Translations under genes and position numbers: made by a program
Notes under the pieces: model-generated
What the model was told of the DNA's origin: nothing
The model's database searches: none
What the model saw: only the letters and a program-made list of their open reading frames with translations
Part shown: one piece after another, positions 34,253 through 43,965 of the stretch
How positions within the stretch are numbered: the first letter of the stretch is position 1
How the letters are laid out: every line of letters starts with the position of its first letter
Assembly: GCA_028289365.1 (NCBI GenBank)
Contig: JANQQM010000041.1
Span: 1-59,790, forward strand
From: Salaquimonas sp.
Lineage (GTDB): Bacteria > Pseudomonadota > Alphaproteobacteria > Rhizobiales > Rhizobiaceae
Reading direction: 5' to 3'
DNA: 59,790 bases

Positions 34253-34987
34253 ATGATTGGACATTCTGAAATTCACAGTACTTCCAGAGCGACAACCGGC
34301 AGGCTTGCCGATGAAGCTCCCCACCTGCTCGTGATTGATGACGACCGGCGCATTCGTGAGCTGCTGTCACGATATCTTGGAGATCACGGATTTCGGGTTT
34401 CGGTTGCTGCGGATGCGGCAGAAGCACGGCGAAAAATCAATTCGCTGGAATTCGATCTGCTGATCGTGGATATCATGATGCCTGGCGAATCTGGGCTGAG
34501 CTTTACCGAATCCATTCGCGCCGACAATGAAGTCCCGGTTTTGATGCTGACGGCCCTTGCCGATACTGACGACCGCATCACCGGGCTTGAGGTTGGAGCC
34601 GATGATTATCTCCCGAAACCGTTTGAACCCCGGGAATTGCTGCTAAGAATTGGATCGATCTTGAAACGCGCCGCAAAGCCGGAGGCTTATTCGGTCGAGC
34701 AAGTCAGTTTCGGACCCTACCAGTATTTCATTAGCAAACGCGACCTTAGAAAAAACGGGGAATCCATACGACTAACCGACCGCGAGCACGAGATCTTGAC
34801 AGCCTTTGCAAGCCAACCCGACGGAACGGTTGCCCGCCATGAACTGCTTGGCAACAATTCCTCTACGGGCGAGCGCAAAATCGATGTGCAAATCAATCGC
34901 CTTCGGCGCAAGATTGAAAACGACCCATCTGATCCAAAATGGCTTCAAACTGTGCGTGGTATTGGGTACAGGCTTTGTATAGACTGA
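34253..34987 (+). CDS. OmpR-family response regulator (PetR-like)
   Basis: This 244-residue protein has a receiver domain (about 25-140): LLVIDDDRRIRELL (acidic pocket), LLIVDIMMPGESG (phosphorylated Asp), LMLTALAD and DDYLPKPFEPRELLLRI (Lys). A winged-helix DNA-binding domain follows (about 155-244) with LTDREHEILTAF and the recognition helix RKIDVQINRLRRKIE ending TVRGIGYRL. It lies 75 bases after marR and 93 bases before the kinase, forming a two-component unit. Confidence 0.94.
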   Translation: MIGHSEIHSTSRATTGRLADEAPHLLVIDDDRRIRELLSRYLGDHGFRVSVAADAAEARRKINSLEFDLLIVDIMMPGESGLSFTESIRADNEVPVLMLTALADTDDRITGLEVGADDYLPKPFEPRELLLRIGSILKRAAKPEAYSVEQVSFGPYQYFISKRDLRKNGESIRLTDREHEILTAFASQPDGTVARHELLGNNSSTGERKIDVQINRLRRKIENDPSDPKWLQTVRGIGYRLCID

Positions 34988-35080
34988 CATGAACGGCCTG
35001 AGTCTCGAGCCCAGGCCAGAAAACTCGGATGTCCAGGCGCAATTGCCGGAATGATCCGGAACAATTTGGCGAGGGGCTGA

Positions 35081-36478
35081 TTGGCAATAGACACCAGCAC
35101 CATAACGAATCTGCGTTTTCGCAGAAGACCCTGGCGGAGAATCTCCCGTTGGACAGCTTCACGCATGCCGAAGGGTCTTTATGCCCGATCCCTGATCATC
35201 ATCATTGCTCCTATGGTTTTGCTGCAGGGGGTGCTGGCCTTTGTGTTCATGGAGCGGCATTGGCAAACCGTGACCCAGCGTCTTTCCAAGGCTGTAACCG
35301 CAGATATTGCCGCCGTAATCGACATGATCGAGACATTTCCTGGCGAACAGGCGCAGGAAGACATTACGGCGATTGTCCGCGAACGCCTCAACCTGAATAT
35401 TGCGCTGCTACCACCTGATCCATTTCCGCCGGCAAACACAAAACCTTTCTTTTCCATATTGGATAATGTTCTTCGCGAAGAGATCGCTGATCAGATCGGC
35501 CGTCCCTTCTGGATCGATACGGTAGGGAACTCCAGACTGCTTGAAATACGCATCAGACTGGAAAATCCCGAGGCCGTGCTGAGGATTTTCGCCGAACGCA
35601 ATTCTGCCTATGCTTCAAACAGCCATATCTTTCTTGTCTGGATGGTGGGTACTTCGCTGTTCCTGCTGATTATCGCGGTTGCATTCCTGCGCAACCAGAT
35701 TCGGCCCATACAACAATTGGCAGAAGCTGCCGAGCGGTTCGGTAAGGGCCGGGAGTTGCCCGCCGATTTCCGAATACGAGGTTCGCGCGAGGTTAGACAG
35801 GCGGGACTGGCATTCCTGCAAATGCGTGACCGAATTGAACGACAGATGGAACAGCGCACGGACATGCTGACTGGCGTCAGCCACGATCTGCGAACGATCC
35901 TCACACGGTTTAAACTGCAACTGGCATTGATCGGTGAGACGACCGGCAATGCCCACGACATCGAGGAGTTGCAGGCAGATGTCGACGAAATGCAGCGCAT
36001 GTTGCAGGGATATCTCGACTTTGCCAAGGGCGAGACCGGCGAGGAATACCAGGAAATCGATGTCTGCAATCTGCTGCACAAGCAGGAAAAAGAAGCCAAG
36101 ATAAAGAACAAGAACCTGGTCGTTCGTTGCCCGGAAGGCCTGACAATTCGTGGCAGGCCGGGTGCTGTTTCACGCCTGATATCCAATCTGGTCGCCAATG
36201 GACTGCGCCATGGCAACAATCTGGTTATCAATGCTACCCAGGGCGACAACTGGATCACCATCAGCATAGATGACGATGGCCCCGGTATTCCGGCCGACAA
36301 ACGCGAAGAAGTGTTTAAGCCGTTTATGCGGCTTGACGAAGCCCGCAACCAGGACGAAGGCGGCACCGGCCTTGGTCTTTCGATCGCGCGTGACATCGCC
36401 CGCAATCATGGCGGCGACATCAACATGCACCAGAGTGACATGGGCGGCTTGCAGGCGGTGGTCAGACTGCCGAAATAG
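35081..36478 (+). CDS. EnvZ-like sensor histidine kinase
   Basis: This 465-residue membrane kinase is read from TTG 35081, which has GAGGGG just upstream; the next ATG (35165) lacks a site. Two membrane segments (about residues 37-57 and 185-205) flank a periplasmic domain of about 125 residues. HAMP follows (RNQIRPIQQLAEAAERFG). The H-box is TGVSHDLRTILTRFKLQLAL, the N-box LISNLVANGLRHGNN, G1 DDDGPGIP and G2 GGTGLGLSIARDI. It should phosphorylate the adjacent response regulator. It converges closely (8 bases) on the PAAR-like gene. Confidence 0.93.
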   Translation: MAIDTSTITNLRFRRRPWRRISRWTASRMPKGLYARSLIIIIAPMVLLQGVLAFVFMERHWQTVTQRLSKAVTADIAAVIDMIETFPGEQAQEDITAIVRERLNLNIALLPPDPFPPANTKPFFSILDNVLREEIADQIGRPFWIDTVGNSRLLEIRIRLENPEAVLRIFAERNSAYASNSHIFLVWMVGTSLFLLIIAVAFLRNQIRPIQQLAEAAERFGKGRELPADFRIRGSREVRQAGLAFLQMRDRIERQMEQRTDMLTGVSHDLRTILTRFKLQLALIGETTGNAHDIEELQADVDEMQRMLQGYLDFAKGETGEEYQEIDVCNLLHKQEKEAKIKNKNLVVRCPEGLTIRGRPGAVSRLISNLVANGLRHGNNLVINATQGDNWITISIDDDGPGIPADKREEVFKPFMRLDEARNQDEGGTGLGLSIARDIARNHGGDINMHQSDMGGLQAVVRLPK

Positions 36479-36486
36479 TCTGATTT

Positions 36487-36822
36487 CTATTTACAATCAG
36501 TCGCCGAACTGCCGGTATTTGCCAACGGCTTCCCATTGACAAACACCGTTGAAGCGCCGCTGGAAACCTTTCCGCCACAGTTCGTATTCGCACCGACCGT
36601 CGCAGCGGGCTTGCCGCCAATAAAAACATTGGACGAATTGCCGGTGACAACTGCCCCACTGTTTGTTGCATCACCGCCGGTCGTCGCAGATTGCCCTTCG
36701 ATCGAAACGCTGGATTCGCCGGTTACCACGACCTGATTGGTCTGTTGGGCAAGCGAAACGCCGCCTGTCATACAAAACAAGCCAAGGGACAGCAGGCATA
36801 TCGAATAATCCGGGTTTCTCAA
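36487..36822 (-). CDS. Secreted PAAR-like repeat protein
   Basis: This 111-residue protein has a signal peptide (about 1-25, cleavage near VSLAQQ). The mature part consists of three degenerate PAAR-type repeats: [34 protein letters not shown] and [18 protein letters not shown], with Cys in NCGG and at the C-terminus (DCK). PAAR proteins normally cap the spike of type VI secretion systems and are not exported by a signal peptide; their zinc site uses His residues, none of which is present here. It overlaps the CsaA-like gene by four bases, in an operon behind proC. Role unknown; a beta-rich periplasmic protein is likely. Confidence 0.7.
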   Translation of the reverse strand: MRNPDYSICLLSLGLFCMTGGVSLAQQTNQVVVTGESSVSIEGQSATTGGDATNSGAVVTGNSSNVFIGGKPAATVGANTNCGGKVSSGASTVFVNGKPLANTGSSATDCK

Positions 36823-37190
36823 TGCAGTCTCCCGCCGTTTGGAACGACCTTGTCCGGCGCCGCCAGCACGACTGCGCCATTTTCATCGGCAAATCCAAGT
36901 GTGAGAACCTCCGACATCATCGGACCGATTTGGCGCGGCGGAAAATTGACAACCGCCATCACCTGGCGTCCGATCAATTCTTCCGGTGAATAATGCACCG
37001 TAATCTGCGCAGAACACCGCTTGATGCCGATCTTCTCTCCAAAATCGATTCTGAGCTTGAAAGCCGGTTTTCTTGCCTCTGCAAAAACTTCGGCTTCCAC
37101 AATCGTGCCAACGCGAATATCAACTTTCAGGAAGTCGTCAATTGTAATCTGAGAGGCTGCGTCACTTTCACTGTTCTTGCTCATATTCAA
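36819..37190 (-). CDS. csaA: CsaA-like tRNA-binding-domain protein
   Basis: This 123-residue protein is a single OB-fold of the EMAP/tRNA-binding type: [51 protein letters not shown] and the C-terminal [15 protein letters not shown]. It matches CsaA, a dimeric protein reported to bind tRNA and to have chaperone or export-related activity. It overlaps proC and the PAAR-like gene by four bases on either side, so the three are translationally coupled. The start may also be the ATG two codons later. Confidence 0.9.
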   Translation of the reverse strand: MNMSKNSESDAASQITIDDFLKVDIRVGTIVEAEVFAEARKPAFKLRIDFGEKIGIKRCSAQITVHYSPEELIGRQVMAVVNFPPRQIGPMMSEVLTLGFADENGAVVLAAPDKVVPNGGRLH

Positions 37191-38011
37191 CCGTCCGATA
37201 ATTCCCGTGAACGTTTCGTGGCAGCAAGGACCGCCTCCTCCACGATTTGGCGCATGCCATCTTCCCCCATCAATATTTCCAGGGCAGCCGCAGTAGTCCC
37301 ATTCGGAGAGGTGACGTTTTCGCGGAGCGTATGCGGTCCCTTGTCGGAACGTGCCAGTAGCTCACCCGCCCCTGAAACGGTCTCGCTGGCAAGTTTCCTG
37401 GCAAGATCTTCCGACAGCCCGGCTTGTATACCGGCAAGCGCCATGCATTCGGCCAGATAGAACACATAGGCCGGACCACTGCCGGATACACCGGTAACCG
37501 CATCGATGAGGTGCTCATCGGTTACCCATTCAACAGAACCGGTGGCCAGCAGCAGGCGCTCTACATGAGCTTTTTGAACATCAGTCACCAGATTGTTTGG
37601 GCAGGCAACGGTAATACCCCGTTTCACCAACGCGGGCGTGTTCGGCATAGCCCGCACCACTGCACATTCCTTCCCGATACCGGCTTCAAGCTGGGTAATA
37701 GTCTTCCCCGCCGCGATCGAAACGACGACCGTATGCTGTCCAACCATATGGCCAACTGCCGCGATAACATTGTCGATGATTTGCGGTTTGACCGCCAGCA
37801 TCAGAATGTCAGGAGTCAGATCTGCCGGCACAGCAGATTCATATCGCACGCCAGCATTGGAGATCATGTCCCTCATGTGATCTGCAGGTGACGGATCGAT
37901 TACCGTGATCGCTCCTGGATCAATGCCTTCATTCAGCCAACCGCCAAACAACGCACCGCCCATATTCCCGGCGCCGATCAGGCAAATGGAATAGTTGTCA
38001 TCTCTTGTCAT
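37187..38011 (-). CDS. proC: Pyrroline-5-carboxylate reductase
   Basis: This 274-residue enzyme catalyses the last step of proline synthesis, the NAD(P)H reduction of 1-pyrroline-5-carboxylate. The N-terminal Rossmann motif is [17 protein letters not shown]. The conserved LAVKPQ ([14 protein letters not shown]) and [11 protein letters not shown] are present, and the C-terminal signature is [18 protein letters not shown], with [11 protein letters not shown]. Length is normal for the family. It is first in a unit with the CsaA-like and PAAR-like genes. Confidence 0.95.
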   Translation of the reverse strand: MTRDDNYSICLIGAGNMGGALFGGWLNEGIDPGAITVIDPSPADHMRDMISNAGVRYESAVPADLTPDILMLAVKPQIIDNVIAAVGHMVGQHTVVVSIAAGKTITQLEAGIGKECAVVRAMPNTPALVKRGITVACPNNLVTDVQKAHVERLLLATGSVEWVTDEHLIDAVTGVSGSGPAYVFYLAECMALAGIQAGLSEDLARKLASETVSGAGELLARSDKGPHTLRENVTSPNGTTAAALEILMGEDGMRQIVEEAVLAATKRSRELSDG

Positions 38012-38096
38012 GGCATCTGATTGCCACGGATCGGCTTACCGCTCAAGCATGCGGCCGTGATGCGCCGACAAATTAATGATTCTTGACTATTGCCGG

Positions 38097-38597
38097 TCAG
38101 GCGGTGCCATGTGTTTCAAACAGCGAACCATCCAATGCCTCCTGAGCGGGATGACCTGCCCAGACAACAAATTGGAACGCCTGGTAATATCGCTCACTGG
38201 CTTCCAGCGCACTGGTCAGCAGACATTCAAGCTGCTCACCGGTTGGTTCCGCGCCGCCGTTCAGTAGCAATGCCTGGCGATACATGACCGCGCCTTCGCG
38301 CATCCAGAGATCAAAATGCCCGATCAGCATCTGCTCATTGATGAGAGACAGAAGGCGCATTGTCTCGGCTTCGCGCCGCTTCGGAACTTTCAGATCAAAA
38401 GCGCAGGCCAGGTGGAGGGCCTCGAAATCCTCCATCCAGGAAAATGACACGCTGTAATCTGCCCATAGGCCAGAGACCGATATGTTGATTTCATCGTCAC
38501 CGGAACGTTCAAATTCCCATTCATTGGCCGATGCTACCAGTTCTATCATGTCAACCGGATTGACGTCCCGCTCCAGTTCCATTTCAAGAAGGCTCAT
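38097..38597 (-). CDS. YbjN-domain protein
   Basis: This 166-residue protein starts at ATG 38597-38595 behind AGGA. It has the YbjN/type III secretion chaperone-like fold: NPVDMIELVASANEWEFERSGDDEI in pieces, YSVSFSWMEDFEALHLACAFDL and LLSLINEQMLIGHFDLW. Homologues in alphaproteobacteria commonly lie beside proC, as here. The family is thought to bind other proteins; the partner is unknown. No secretion system lies in the window. Confidence 0.88.
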   Translation of the reverse strand: MSLLEMELERDVNPVDMIELVASANEWEFERSGDDEINISVSGLWADYSVSFSWMEDFEALHLACAFDLKVPKRREAETMRLLSLINEQMLIGHFDLWMREGAVMYRQALLLNGGAEPTGEQLECLLTSALEASERYYQAFQFVVWAGHPAQEALDGSLFETHGTA

Positions 38598-38971
38598 TTT
38601 TCCTCGTTTCCGCCGCCGCACGGCATTTCTGTGATCTGTCGGGTTTTGAAGACAGATACGAAAATCAAAAACACGTTGGATACTGAACTTTTACAAGCAC
38701 ACAACTGACCGATTGAACCATTCCCGGCAGGGTGTCGAATCCCGCCCGAATACACGAACAAAAGGGGCATGGAGTGCTCACGTCCGCCGCGAATCATCCT
38801 GCAATTTCAGTGTATAACGCGCATCGCCGTTGACCAGCCCCCGCTCGTCTCTGCTTAATGCTTTACTGTGGAGAAAGCTTGAATCAGAAACTGCGTAAAT
38901 GCCCGTAACTGATTCTTTGGACTCTGCTTTTTGAGACGCAAGTCTTGTGGATTAAATTTTTGTGAAAATTT
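38598..38971. other. Intergenic region between ybjN and ubiK
   Basis: This 374-base stretch has no supported gene. The left part must hold the promoter of the YbjN gene. A seven-base perfect stem, GAATCAG (38881-38887) with CTGATTC (38909-38915), encloses 21 bases. An AT-rich tract at about 38955-38985 follows the end of ubiK. Confidence 0.35.
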
Positions 38972-39271
38972 CTATTTTTTTCCCGCAGATCGCGATTTTG
39001 ACGGTTTTGAGCCTGCTTCCAACTTTTGAACCCTTGCTTCAAGTTCTTCAAGCTGTTTCTTAAGTGTATCATTTTCGGTGCGTGCATTGGCCGCCATTTC
39101 GCGCACAGCTTCAAAATCATCCTTGCTGACAACATCCATTTCCGACATGAAACGCTCGGCCTGAGAACGGATTGCAGATTCGGCTTCCTTCCGAAATCCG
39201 TCGGCAACGCCAGCCGCATCAGTCATCAATTTAGCAAATTCATCAAGAACGCGATTAGGGCCCTGGGTCAT
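38972..39271 (-). CDS. ubiK: UbiK/BMFP-family protein
   Basis: This 99-residue protein starts at ATG 39271-39269 behind AGGAG. The first half is an amphipathic helix (VLDEFAKLMTDAAGVADGF). The second is a coiled coil (DDFEAVREMAANARTENDTL, then KKQLEELEARVQKLEA) with a basic tail. This matches the membrane-fusogenic BMFP/YqiC family, called UbiK where it assists aerobic ubiquinone synthesis with UbiJ. It is monocistronic and divergent from the third caspase gene. Confidence 0.88.
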   Translation of the reverse strand: MTQGPNRVLDEFAKLMTDAAGVADGFRKEAESAIRSQAERFMSEMDVVSKDDFEAVREMAANARTENDTLKKQLEELEARVQKLEAGSKPSKSRSAGKK

Positions 39272-39445
39272 ATCTGGAACTCCTTTTGAACAGACATAAG
39301 CCTGCAGGTCCCCTCTTGCAATGCACGGATTAGATTTCATTGTGCCGGAGATGTTCAATCGCACTTGCTTACAGGCAACCGAGCGCTAAACTGCAACCGA
39401 AATTTTTGTCTTGTCAGCACTCTTTTGGAAGCACAGGAATAATAA

Positions 39446-40996
39446 ATGCAAAACCGGATCAGCACCATTATTCCTTTCTGGCCATCGGTGCGTTGGAATG
39501 TTCTGGCGATAATCTTGATAACCGCAATGGCATTGCTGATTGCGGTAAAATCTTCCCATGCCCAGCAATCAACTCCGGATCAACGACGCATTGCACTGGT
39601 CATTGGCAATGACGAATATGAAGAAATCTCGTCGCTCGAAAAAGCCGTCAATGATGCCGTGGCAGTTTCCCAGAGCCTGTCGGAGATGGGGTTCGAGGTG
39701 ACGACGGCCAGAAACATTGGCCGCAGGGCGATGAGTCGGGCTGTCAATGAATTCGAAAAGACAATACAGCCAGGTGACCTCACCTTGTTCTATTATGCCG
39801 GTCACGGATTTTCGGTTTCGGGTCAGGATTTCCTGTTACCGGTTGATATCCCGCAGGCAGGTCCGGGTGATGAATCGCTCGTCCGCGACGAGGCGTTCCT
39901 GACGAATGATCTGGCCGATCGTTTTTTGAACGCCGGCGCAAAGACGGCAATTCTCATTCTCGATGCCTGCCGTGACAATCCGTTCGCGGTTCCCGGCAAG
40001 CGTTCAATCGGCGGCGCCGGAGGCTTGGCAAACCAGCCGCTTGGTGAGGGAATTTTCGTCCTCTATTCTGCCGGTCAGTATCAGTCAGCACTCGATGGGA
40101 TGGGACCGGGCGACAACAATCCGAACTCAGTATTCACCCGTTCGCTTCTGGTGGAATTGCGCAAGCCAAACGCTTCAATTGTCGATATCGCAAAATCAAC
40201 CCAGGTCAGCGTTCGCGATTTGGCGGCACAGATCGGCCACGTGCAACTGCCCTCCTATTATGATCAGATCCTCGGATCGGTGACCCTTAATCCAAGGGCG
40301 GAGAATGTCGGCGTACGTGGCAGTACAAATGAATTTCAGGAAGGCTCGACCGTTGCCATGTTGCCCAGGGTCGACCCTGCCCCAAAGGCCGGTAAGGGAA
40401 AACCGATTGCCAGTTTCACGAGATCGAATGCAGGTTGGCAGGCAACCATCTCCCTGCCTGAAGCAGCGATCCAGTTCGGCTACCGTATTGGCGAAGATGG
40501 CGAATTTGTCGATGCCGGCACCATGCCCAATATTGACCAGCGCACCGGCAAGCCCATGCCGGTGACCTGGTTTGCGCTGCCGCCCGATCAGCCGGCCGGA
40601 ACCATCTATGTCACCTGGCGCGACAAACGCGGCGAGGAAGCTGGCGTGTTTCCGATCAACTTTGACCCCAACGAAGCGCTGCGTGCAGGCCAGAAACAGA
40701 TCCTTGAGCAGCTATGGACAGCTTGGGTAGCCTTTCCGGACTCAAACAAGGGCAATGTCTATTTCACCCATCTGATCAGCTATCGTTGCGGCATCTCGAG
40801 GGTCGAATATGCCTACAACAATTCCGATAATTTCAAACAGTGGACACTACCCGAATGCGACCCGTCCGATCCGCACCGGATTCCGACCGACGCCAATATT
40901 TGGGAAGGCGTCCCGGACGGTGCTGAAAACATGCAAGTGGTCATTACCTATTTCGATGGCAGCCAGAGCCCCAAACGCAATTTCAATGTCAAATAG
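39446..40996 (+). CDS. Secreted caspase-family protein (third copy)
   Basis: This is a 516-residue protein. The start follows AGGA. A long signal or anchor segment covers about residues 18-40 (ending SSHAQQ). The caspase fold runs from about 47 to 290: RRIALVIGNDEYEE, FYYAGHGFSVSG (His120) and ILILDACRDNPF (Cys175). The C-terminal part (about 330-516) is beta-rich, has no recognised domain and contains two Cys pairs. It differs from the pair at the left edge by having no peptidoglycan-binding or lectin-like domain. It lies upstream of lgt, with 109 bases between. Confidence 0.87.
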   Translation: MQNRISTIIPFWPSVRWNVLAIILITAMALLIAVKSSHAQQSTPDQRRIALVIGNDEYEEISSLEKAVNDAVAVSQSLSEMGFEVTTARNIGRRAMSRAVNEFEKTIQPGDLTLFYYAGHGFSVSGQDFLLPVDIPQAGPGDESLVRDEAFLTNDLADRFLNAGAKTAILILDACRDNPFAVPGKRSIGGAGGLANQPLGEGIFVLYSAGQYQSALDGMGPGDNNPNSVFTRSLLVELRKPNASIVDIAKSTQVSVRDLAAQIGHVQLPSYYDQILGSVTLNPRAENVGVRGSTNEFQEGSTVAMLPRVDPAPKAGKGKPIASFTRSNAGWQATISLPEAAIQFGYRIGEDGEFVDAGTMPNIDQRTGKPMPVTWFALPPDQPAGTIYVTWRDKRGEEAGVFPINFDPNEALRAGQKQILEQLWTAWVAFPDSNKGNVYFTHLISYRCGISRVEYAYNNSDNFKQWTLPECDPSDPHRIPTDANIWEGVPDGAENMQVVITYFDGSQSPKRNFNVK

Positions 40997-41105
40997 GAAG
41001 TAATTTCCAGAGCACCGGGATCATGTCCGGCTTGTCCGGTGAAAGATTCACGCCAAACTTTGGTTTCGTGTATGTATCGATCCGTCAGTTTCAGAAAAGA
41101 ACCAA

Positions 41106-41927
41106 ATGCCGTTATTTGCCATTCCATTTCCAGCAATCGATCCGGTCATGCTCCAGCTCGGACCGCTGTCGATTCATTGGTATGGCGTGGCCTATGTCCT
41201 GGGGATTGTCTTTGGCTGGTGGTACGCGAAACGCCTGGTTTCCAACGAACGTTTATGGACAGGCAAACCTCCCATCAGCCCGCAGGATATCGATGATTTT
41301 CTGATCTGGGCGGTTGTCGGAATCATCGTCGGCGGCCGCATTGGATATGTGCTCTTTTATGATTTTTCGGTTTTTCTGGAAAATCCAGCGCGCATTGCAA
41401 TGCTGTGGACCGGCGGAATGAGTTTCCACGGAGGATTGGCGGGCACAATCGTCGCCATGATCCTGTTTGCGCGTAGGCGAGGCTTCTCGATTTTTTCGCT
41501 GTTCGATGTCATCGGAGCTTCGGTCGGTATTGGCTTGTTTTTGGGCCGGATCGCAAACTTCATCAACCAGGAATTATGGGGCCGGCCAACCGATGTTCCC
41601 TGGGCAGTGATATTCCCGGCAGCCGGCCCGGAACCTCGCCATCCAAGCCAGATCTACGAGGCAATATTGGAAGGGCTGGTCTTGTTCTTGCTGATGCGCA
41701 TCCTTACCCATGGGTTCCTCAAGCTTCGTCAGCCCGGTTTTGTCGCTGGTGCATTCATCTGCTGGTATGCAGTTTCCAGGATATTTGTCGAATTCTTCAG
41801 GCTTCCCGACCAGCAAATCGGCTACCTGGCAAGTAACTGGCTGACCATGGGCATAGTGTTGTCGCTACCCATGCTCTTGATCGGCATTTGGTCGATGGCG
41901 ACCGCCAGCTCAAGGGAACCGAAGTAA
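41106..41927 (+). CDS. lgt: Phosphatidylglycerol-prolipoprotein diacylglyceryl transferase
   Basis: This 273-residue inner-membrane enzyme adds diacylglycerol to the lipobox cysteine of prolipoproteins. About seven membrane segments are predicted. The Lgt signature [20 protein letters not shown] is present (about residues 147-166), as are [10 protein letters not shown] (conserved His/Tyr) and [11 protein letters not shown] (active-site His). RHPSQIYEA is typical of the family. It overlaps the methyltransferase gene by one base (TAATG). Confidence 0.96.
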   Translation: MPLFAIPFPAIDPVMLQLGPLSIHWYGVAYVLGIVFGWWYAKRLVSNERLWTGKPPISPQDIDDFLIWAVVGIIVGGRIGYVLFYDFSVFLENPARIAMLWTGGMSFHGGLAGTIVAMILFARRRGFSIFSLFDVIGASVGIGLFLGRIANFINQELWGRPTDVPWAVIFPAAGPEPRHPSQIYEAILEGLVLFLLMRILTHGFLKLRQPGFVAGAFICWYAVSRIFVEFFRLPDQQIGYLASNWLTMGIVLSLPMLLIGIWSMATASSREPK

Positions 41928-43057
41928 TGCCGGGGTCTAATCCTGCCCCAACACAATTGGAACAGCGCATAGTGGCGATGATTCAGGAAACCGGCCCAAT
42001 GAGCGTCGCCGAATACATGCATCTGTGCCTGAATGACCCGCGCCATGGCTATTATCCAAATCAAACCGCAATCGGTCGCGAAGGAGATTTCATCACCGCG
42101 CCTGAGATTTCCCAGATGTTTGGCGAATTGATTGGAATTTGGGTTCTGGCAATCTGGCAAGCCATTGGAAAACCGAATCCGTTCATCCTTGCGGAAGCAG
42201 GGCCTGGAAAAGGCACCCTTATGGCAGATTTGCTCCGGGCAACGGCCAAGCATCCTGGTTTCAATGGATGCGCCAAAATCAAGCTGATTGAAACTAGCTC
42301 CGCAATGATCAAGGAACAGAAAGACCGGCTGTCCGGCCACCTAGACAACATTGAGTGGTTGGACAACCTCGATCAGCTTGAGGATTTGCCGCTGATCCTC
42401 ATTGCAAACGAATTTCTCGATGTTCTGCCTTTCAGACAGTTTATCAAGACCAAAAAGGGATGGTTTGAGCATTGCATTGGCTTGAACGAAAACGGCAGGC
42501 CTGAATGGGTGACCGGCACTGCCATGCCGGATCTACAAAAAATGCCCGAGACTGCAAACTCGGCGTCCGATGGATCCGTTTTCGAGATGTCGCCTGCCCG
42601 CGAAGCCTGGATGCAGCTACTTTCAGAGCGCATAGTCAAGTTTGGCGGCGGCGCGCTGTTGATTGACTATGGGCATGCCCGATCACAATTCGGCGCCACC
42701 TTTCAGGCGGTACGCGATCACAAGCAGGTTGATCCGCTGGAAACGGCCGGCCTTGCTGATCTGACCGCCCATGTCGATTTTGCAGCGCTCCAGCGCGTTT
42801 CAACGGAGGCTGGCGCACTTGCCTCGCAAATTCTGACCCAGGGTGAATTCCTCCAGATGATGGGACTTGCCGAACGCGCCGGAACGCTTGGCGCTGATAA
42901 ATCCACCAAACAACAGGTAGAAATTCGATCCCAGGCCGAGCGATTGGTTATGCCGGAACAAATGGGCAGTTTGTTCAAGGTTATGGCAATAATTTCACCT
43001 GAAGTGGCGAGTGCTGTAATAAATATTCCTCCCTTTTGCACGATTGATCCATCATGA
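41927..43057 (+). CDS. MidA/NDUFAF7-type SAM-dependent methyltransferase
   Basis: This 376-residue protein starts at the ATG overlapping the lgt stop. It is the family of NDUFAF7, the arginine methyltransferase needed for mitochondrial complex I assembly. Motifs are MSVAEYMHLCLNDPRHGYY, DFITAPEISQMFGELIGIW in pieces, AEAGPGKGTLMADLLRA (SAM-binding loop), IANEFLDVLPFRQF and LLIDYGH. The order lgt, this gene, pgeF is common in alphaproteobacteria. The bacterial substrate is not established. Confidence 0.92.
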   Translation: MPGSNPAPTQLEQRIVAMIQETGPMSVAEYMHLCLNDPRHGYYPNQTAIGREGDFITAPEISQMFGELIGIWVLAIWQAIGKPNPFILAEAGPGKGTLMADLLRATAKHPGFNGCAKIKLIETSSAMIKEQKDRLSGHLDNIEWLDNLDQLEDLPLILIANEFLDVLPFRQFIKTKKGWFEHCIGLNENGRPEWVTGTAMPDLQKMPETANSASDGSVFEMSPAREAWMQLLSERIVKFGGGALLIDYGHARSQFGATFQAVRDHKQVDPLETAGLADLTAHVDFAALQRVSTEAGALASQILTQGEFLQMMGLAERAGTLGADKSTKQQVEIRSQAERLVMPEQMGSLFKVMAIISPEVASAVINIPPFCTIDPS

Positions 43058-43179
43058 TGCCAGGATTCGGCACGTCTTGGAGCTGATTTGAGCTCGAAGA
43101 CCGGTTGATTGACATATCACTTGGTTGTGAGCACTGTATTTGTGATGAAATGCGGCCCGATAAATATGGCGGTGCTTCG

Positions 43180-43962
43180 ATGACGAAGCCTGTAAGGATA
43201 GTTTGCGACCGGCTAAGCGCACCAGACTGTGCAATCGTGCACGGATTTTTCACGCGCCAGGGCGGCGTCTCAAACGGCATTTATCGTGGCTTGAACGCTG
43301 GTTTGGGTTCAAAAGACGATCGAGCCGCCGTGTTGAAAAACCGCAAATTGGTTGCTGAAAATCTCGGTTTTTCCGACACATTCATGGCGACACCGCATCA
43401 AATTCATTCGGCTGATGCAATTGTGGTGGAAAATCGGTGGGAAAATGATCACAGGCCAAAGGCAGACGGCGTCGTCACGTCGGTCCCAGGCATCGTTATC
43501 GCTATTTTGACCGCTGACTGCGGACCAATCCTGTTTTCCGACAAAGATGTCGGTGTCGTTGGAGCCTGTCATGCAGGATGGAAAGGCGCATTAACCGGTA
43601 TTATCGAAAACACGGTTCAAAAAATGGAGGAACTTGGAGCGAAAAGAGAGAACATTTCGGCCGTTCTTGGGCCGACAATCAGCAAGGAAAATTATGAGGT
43701 CGGACCGGAATTCAGCAAACGCTTTACCGACACAAACCAAGAAAATGCCAAATATTTTTCACCATCGCAAAAACCCGGTCATGCCTATTTCGATCTGCCG
43801 GAATATATTATGTCGCAACTTTCTTCTTCGGGCCTAGAAGGCGAATGGACCGGCCATTGCACCTACGCACATGATTCAGACTTTTATTCATACAGACGAA
43901 CAACCCATCGCGGTGAACCAGATTACGGTCGCCAGATATCCGCGATAGCAATCAGGAATTGA
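43180..43962 (+). CDS. pgeF: Purine nucleoside phosphorylase LACC1/PgeF (laccase domain, YfiH)
   Basis: This 260-residue protein of the former multicopper polyphenol oxidase family is now known to have purine nucleoside phosphorylase/adenosine deaminase activity or to edit peptidoglycan precursors. Conserved residues are FFTRQGGVSNG, HQIHSADA, LTADCGPILF (Cys), CHAGWKGA (Cys-His) and EVGPEF. ATG 43180 gives the usual N-terminus; a TTG at 43105 and an ATG at 43150 are in frame but would add an atypical extension. It is three bases before the M24 gene. Confidence 0.9.
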   Translation: MTKPVRIVCDRLSAPDCAIVHGFFTRQGGVSNGIYRGLNAGLGSKDDRAAVLKNRKLVAENLGFSDTFMATPHQIHSADAIVVENRWENDHRPKADGVVTSVPGIVIAILTADCGPILFSDKDVGVVGACHAGWKGALTGIIENTVQKMEELGAKRENISAVLGPTISKENYEVGPEFSKRFTDTNQENAKYFSPSQKPGHAYFDLPEYIMSQLSSSGLEGEWTGHCTYAHDSDFYSYRRTTHRGEPDYGRQISAIAIRN

Positions 43963-43965
43963 CCT

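Noticed and set aside
36487-36822. Type VI secretion spike protein
   Set aside because: The PAAR-like repeats are real, but the signal peptide, lack of His ligands and absence of any Tss, Hcp or VgrG gene argue against a type VI role.
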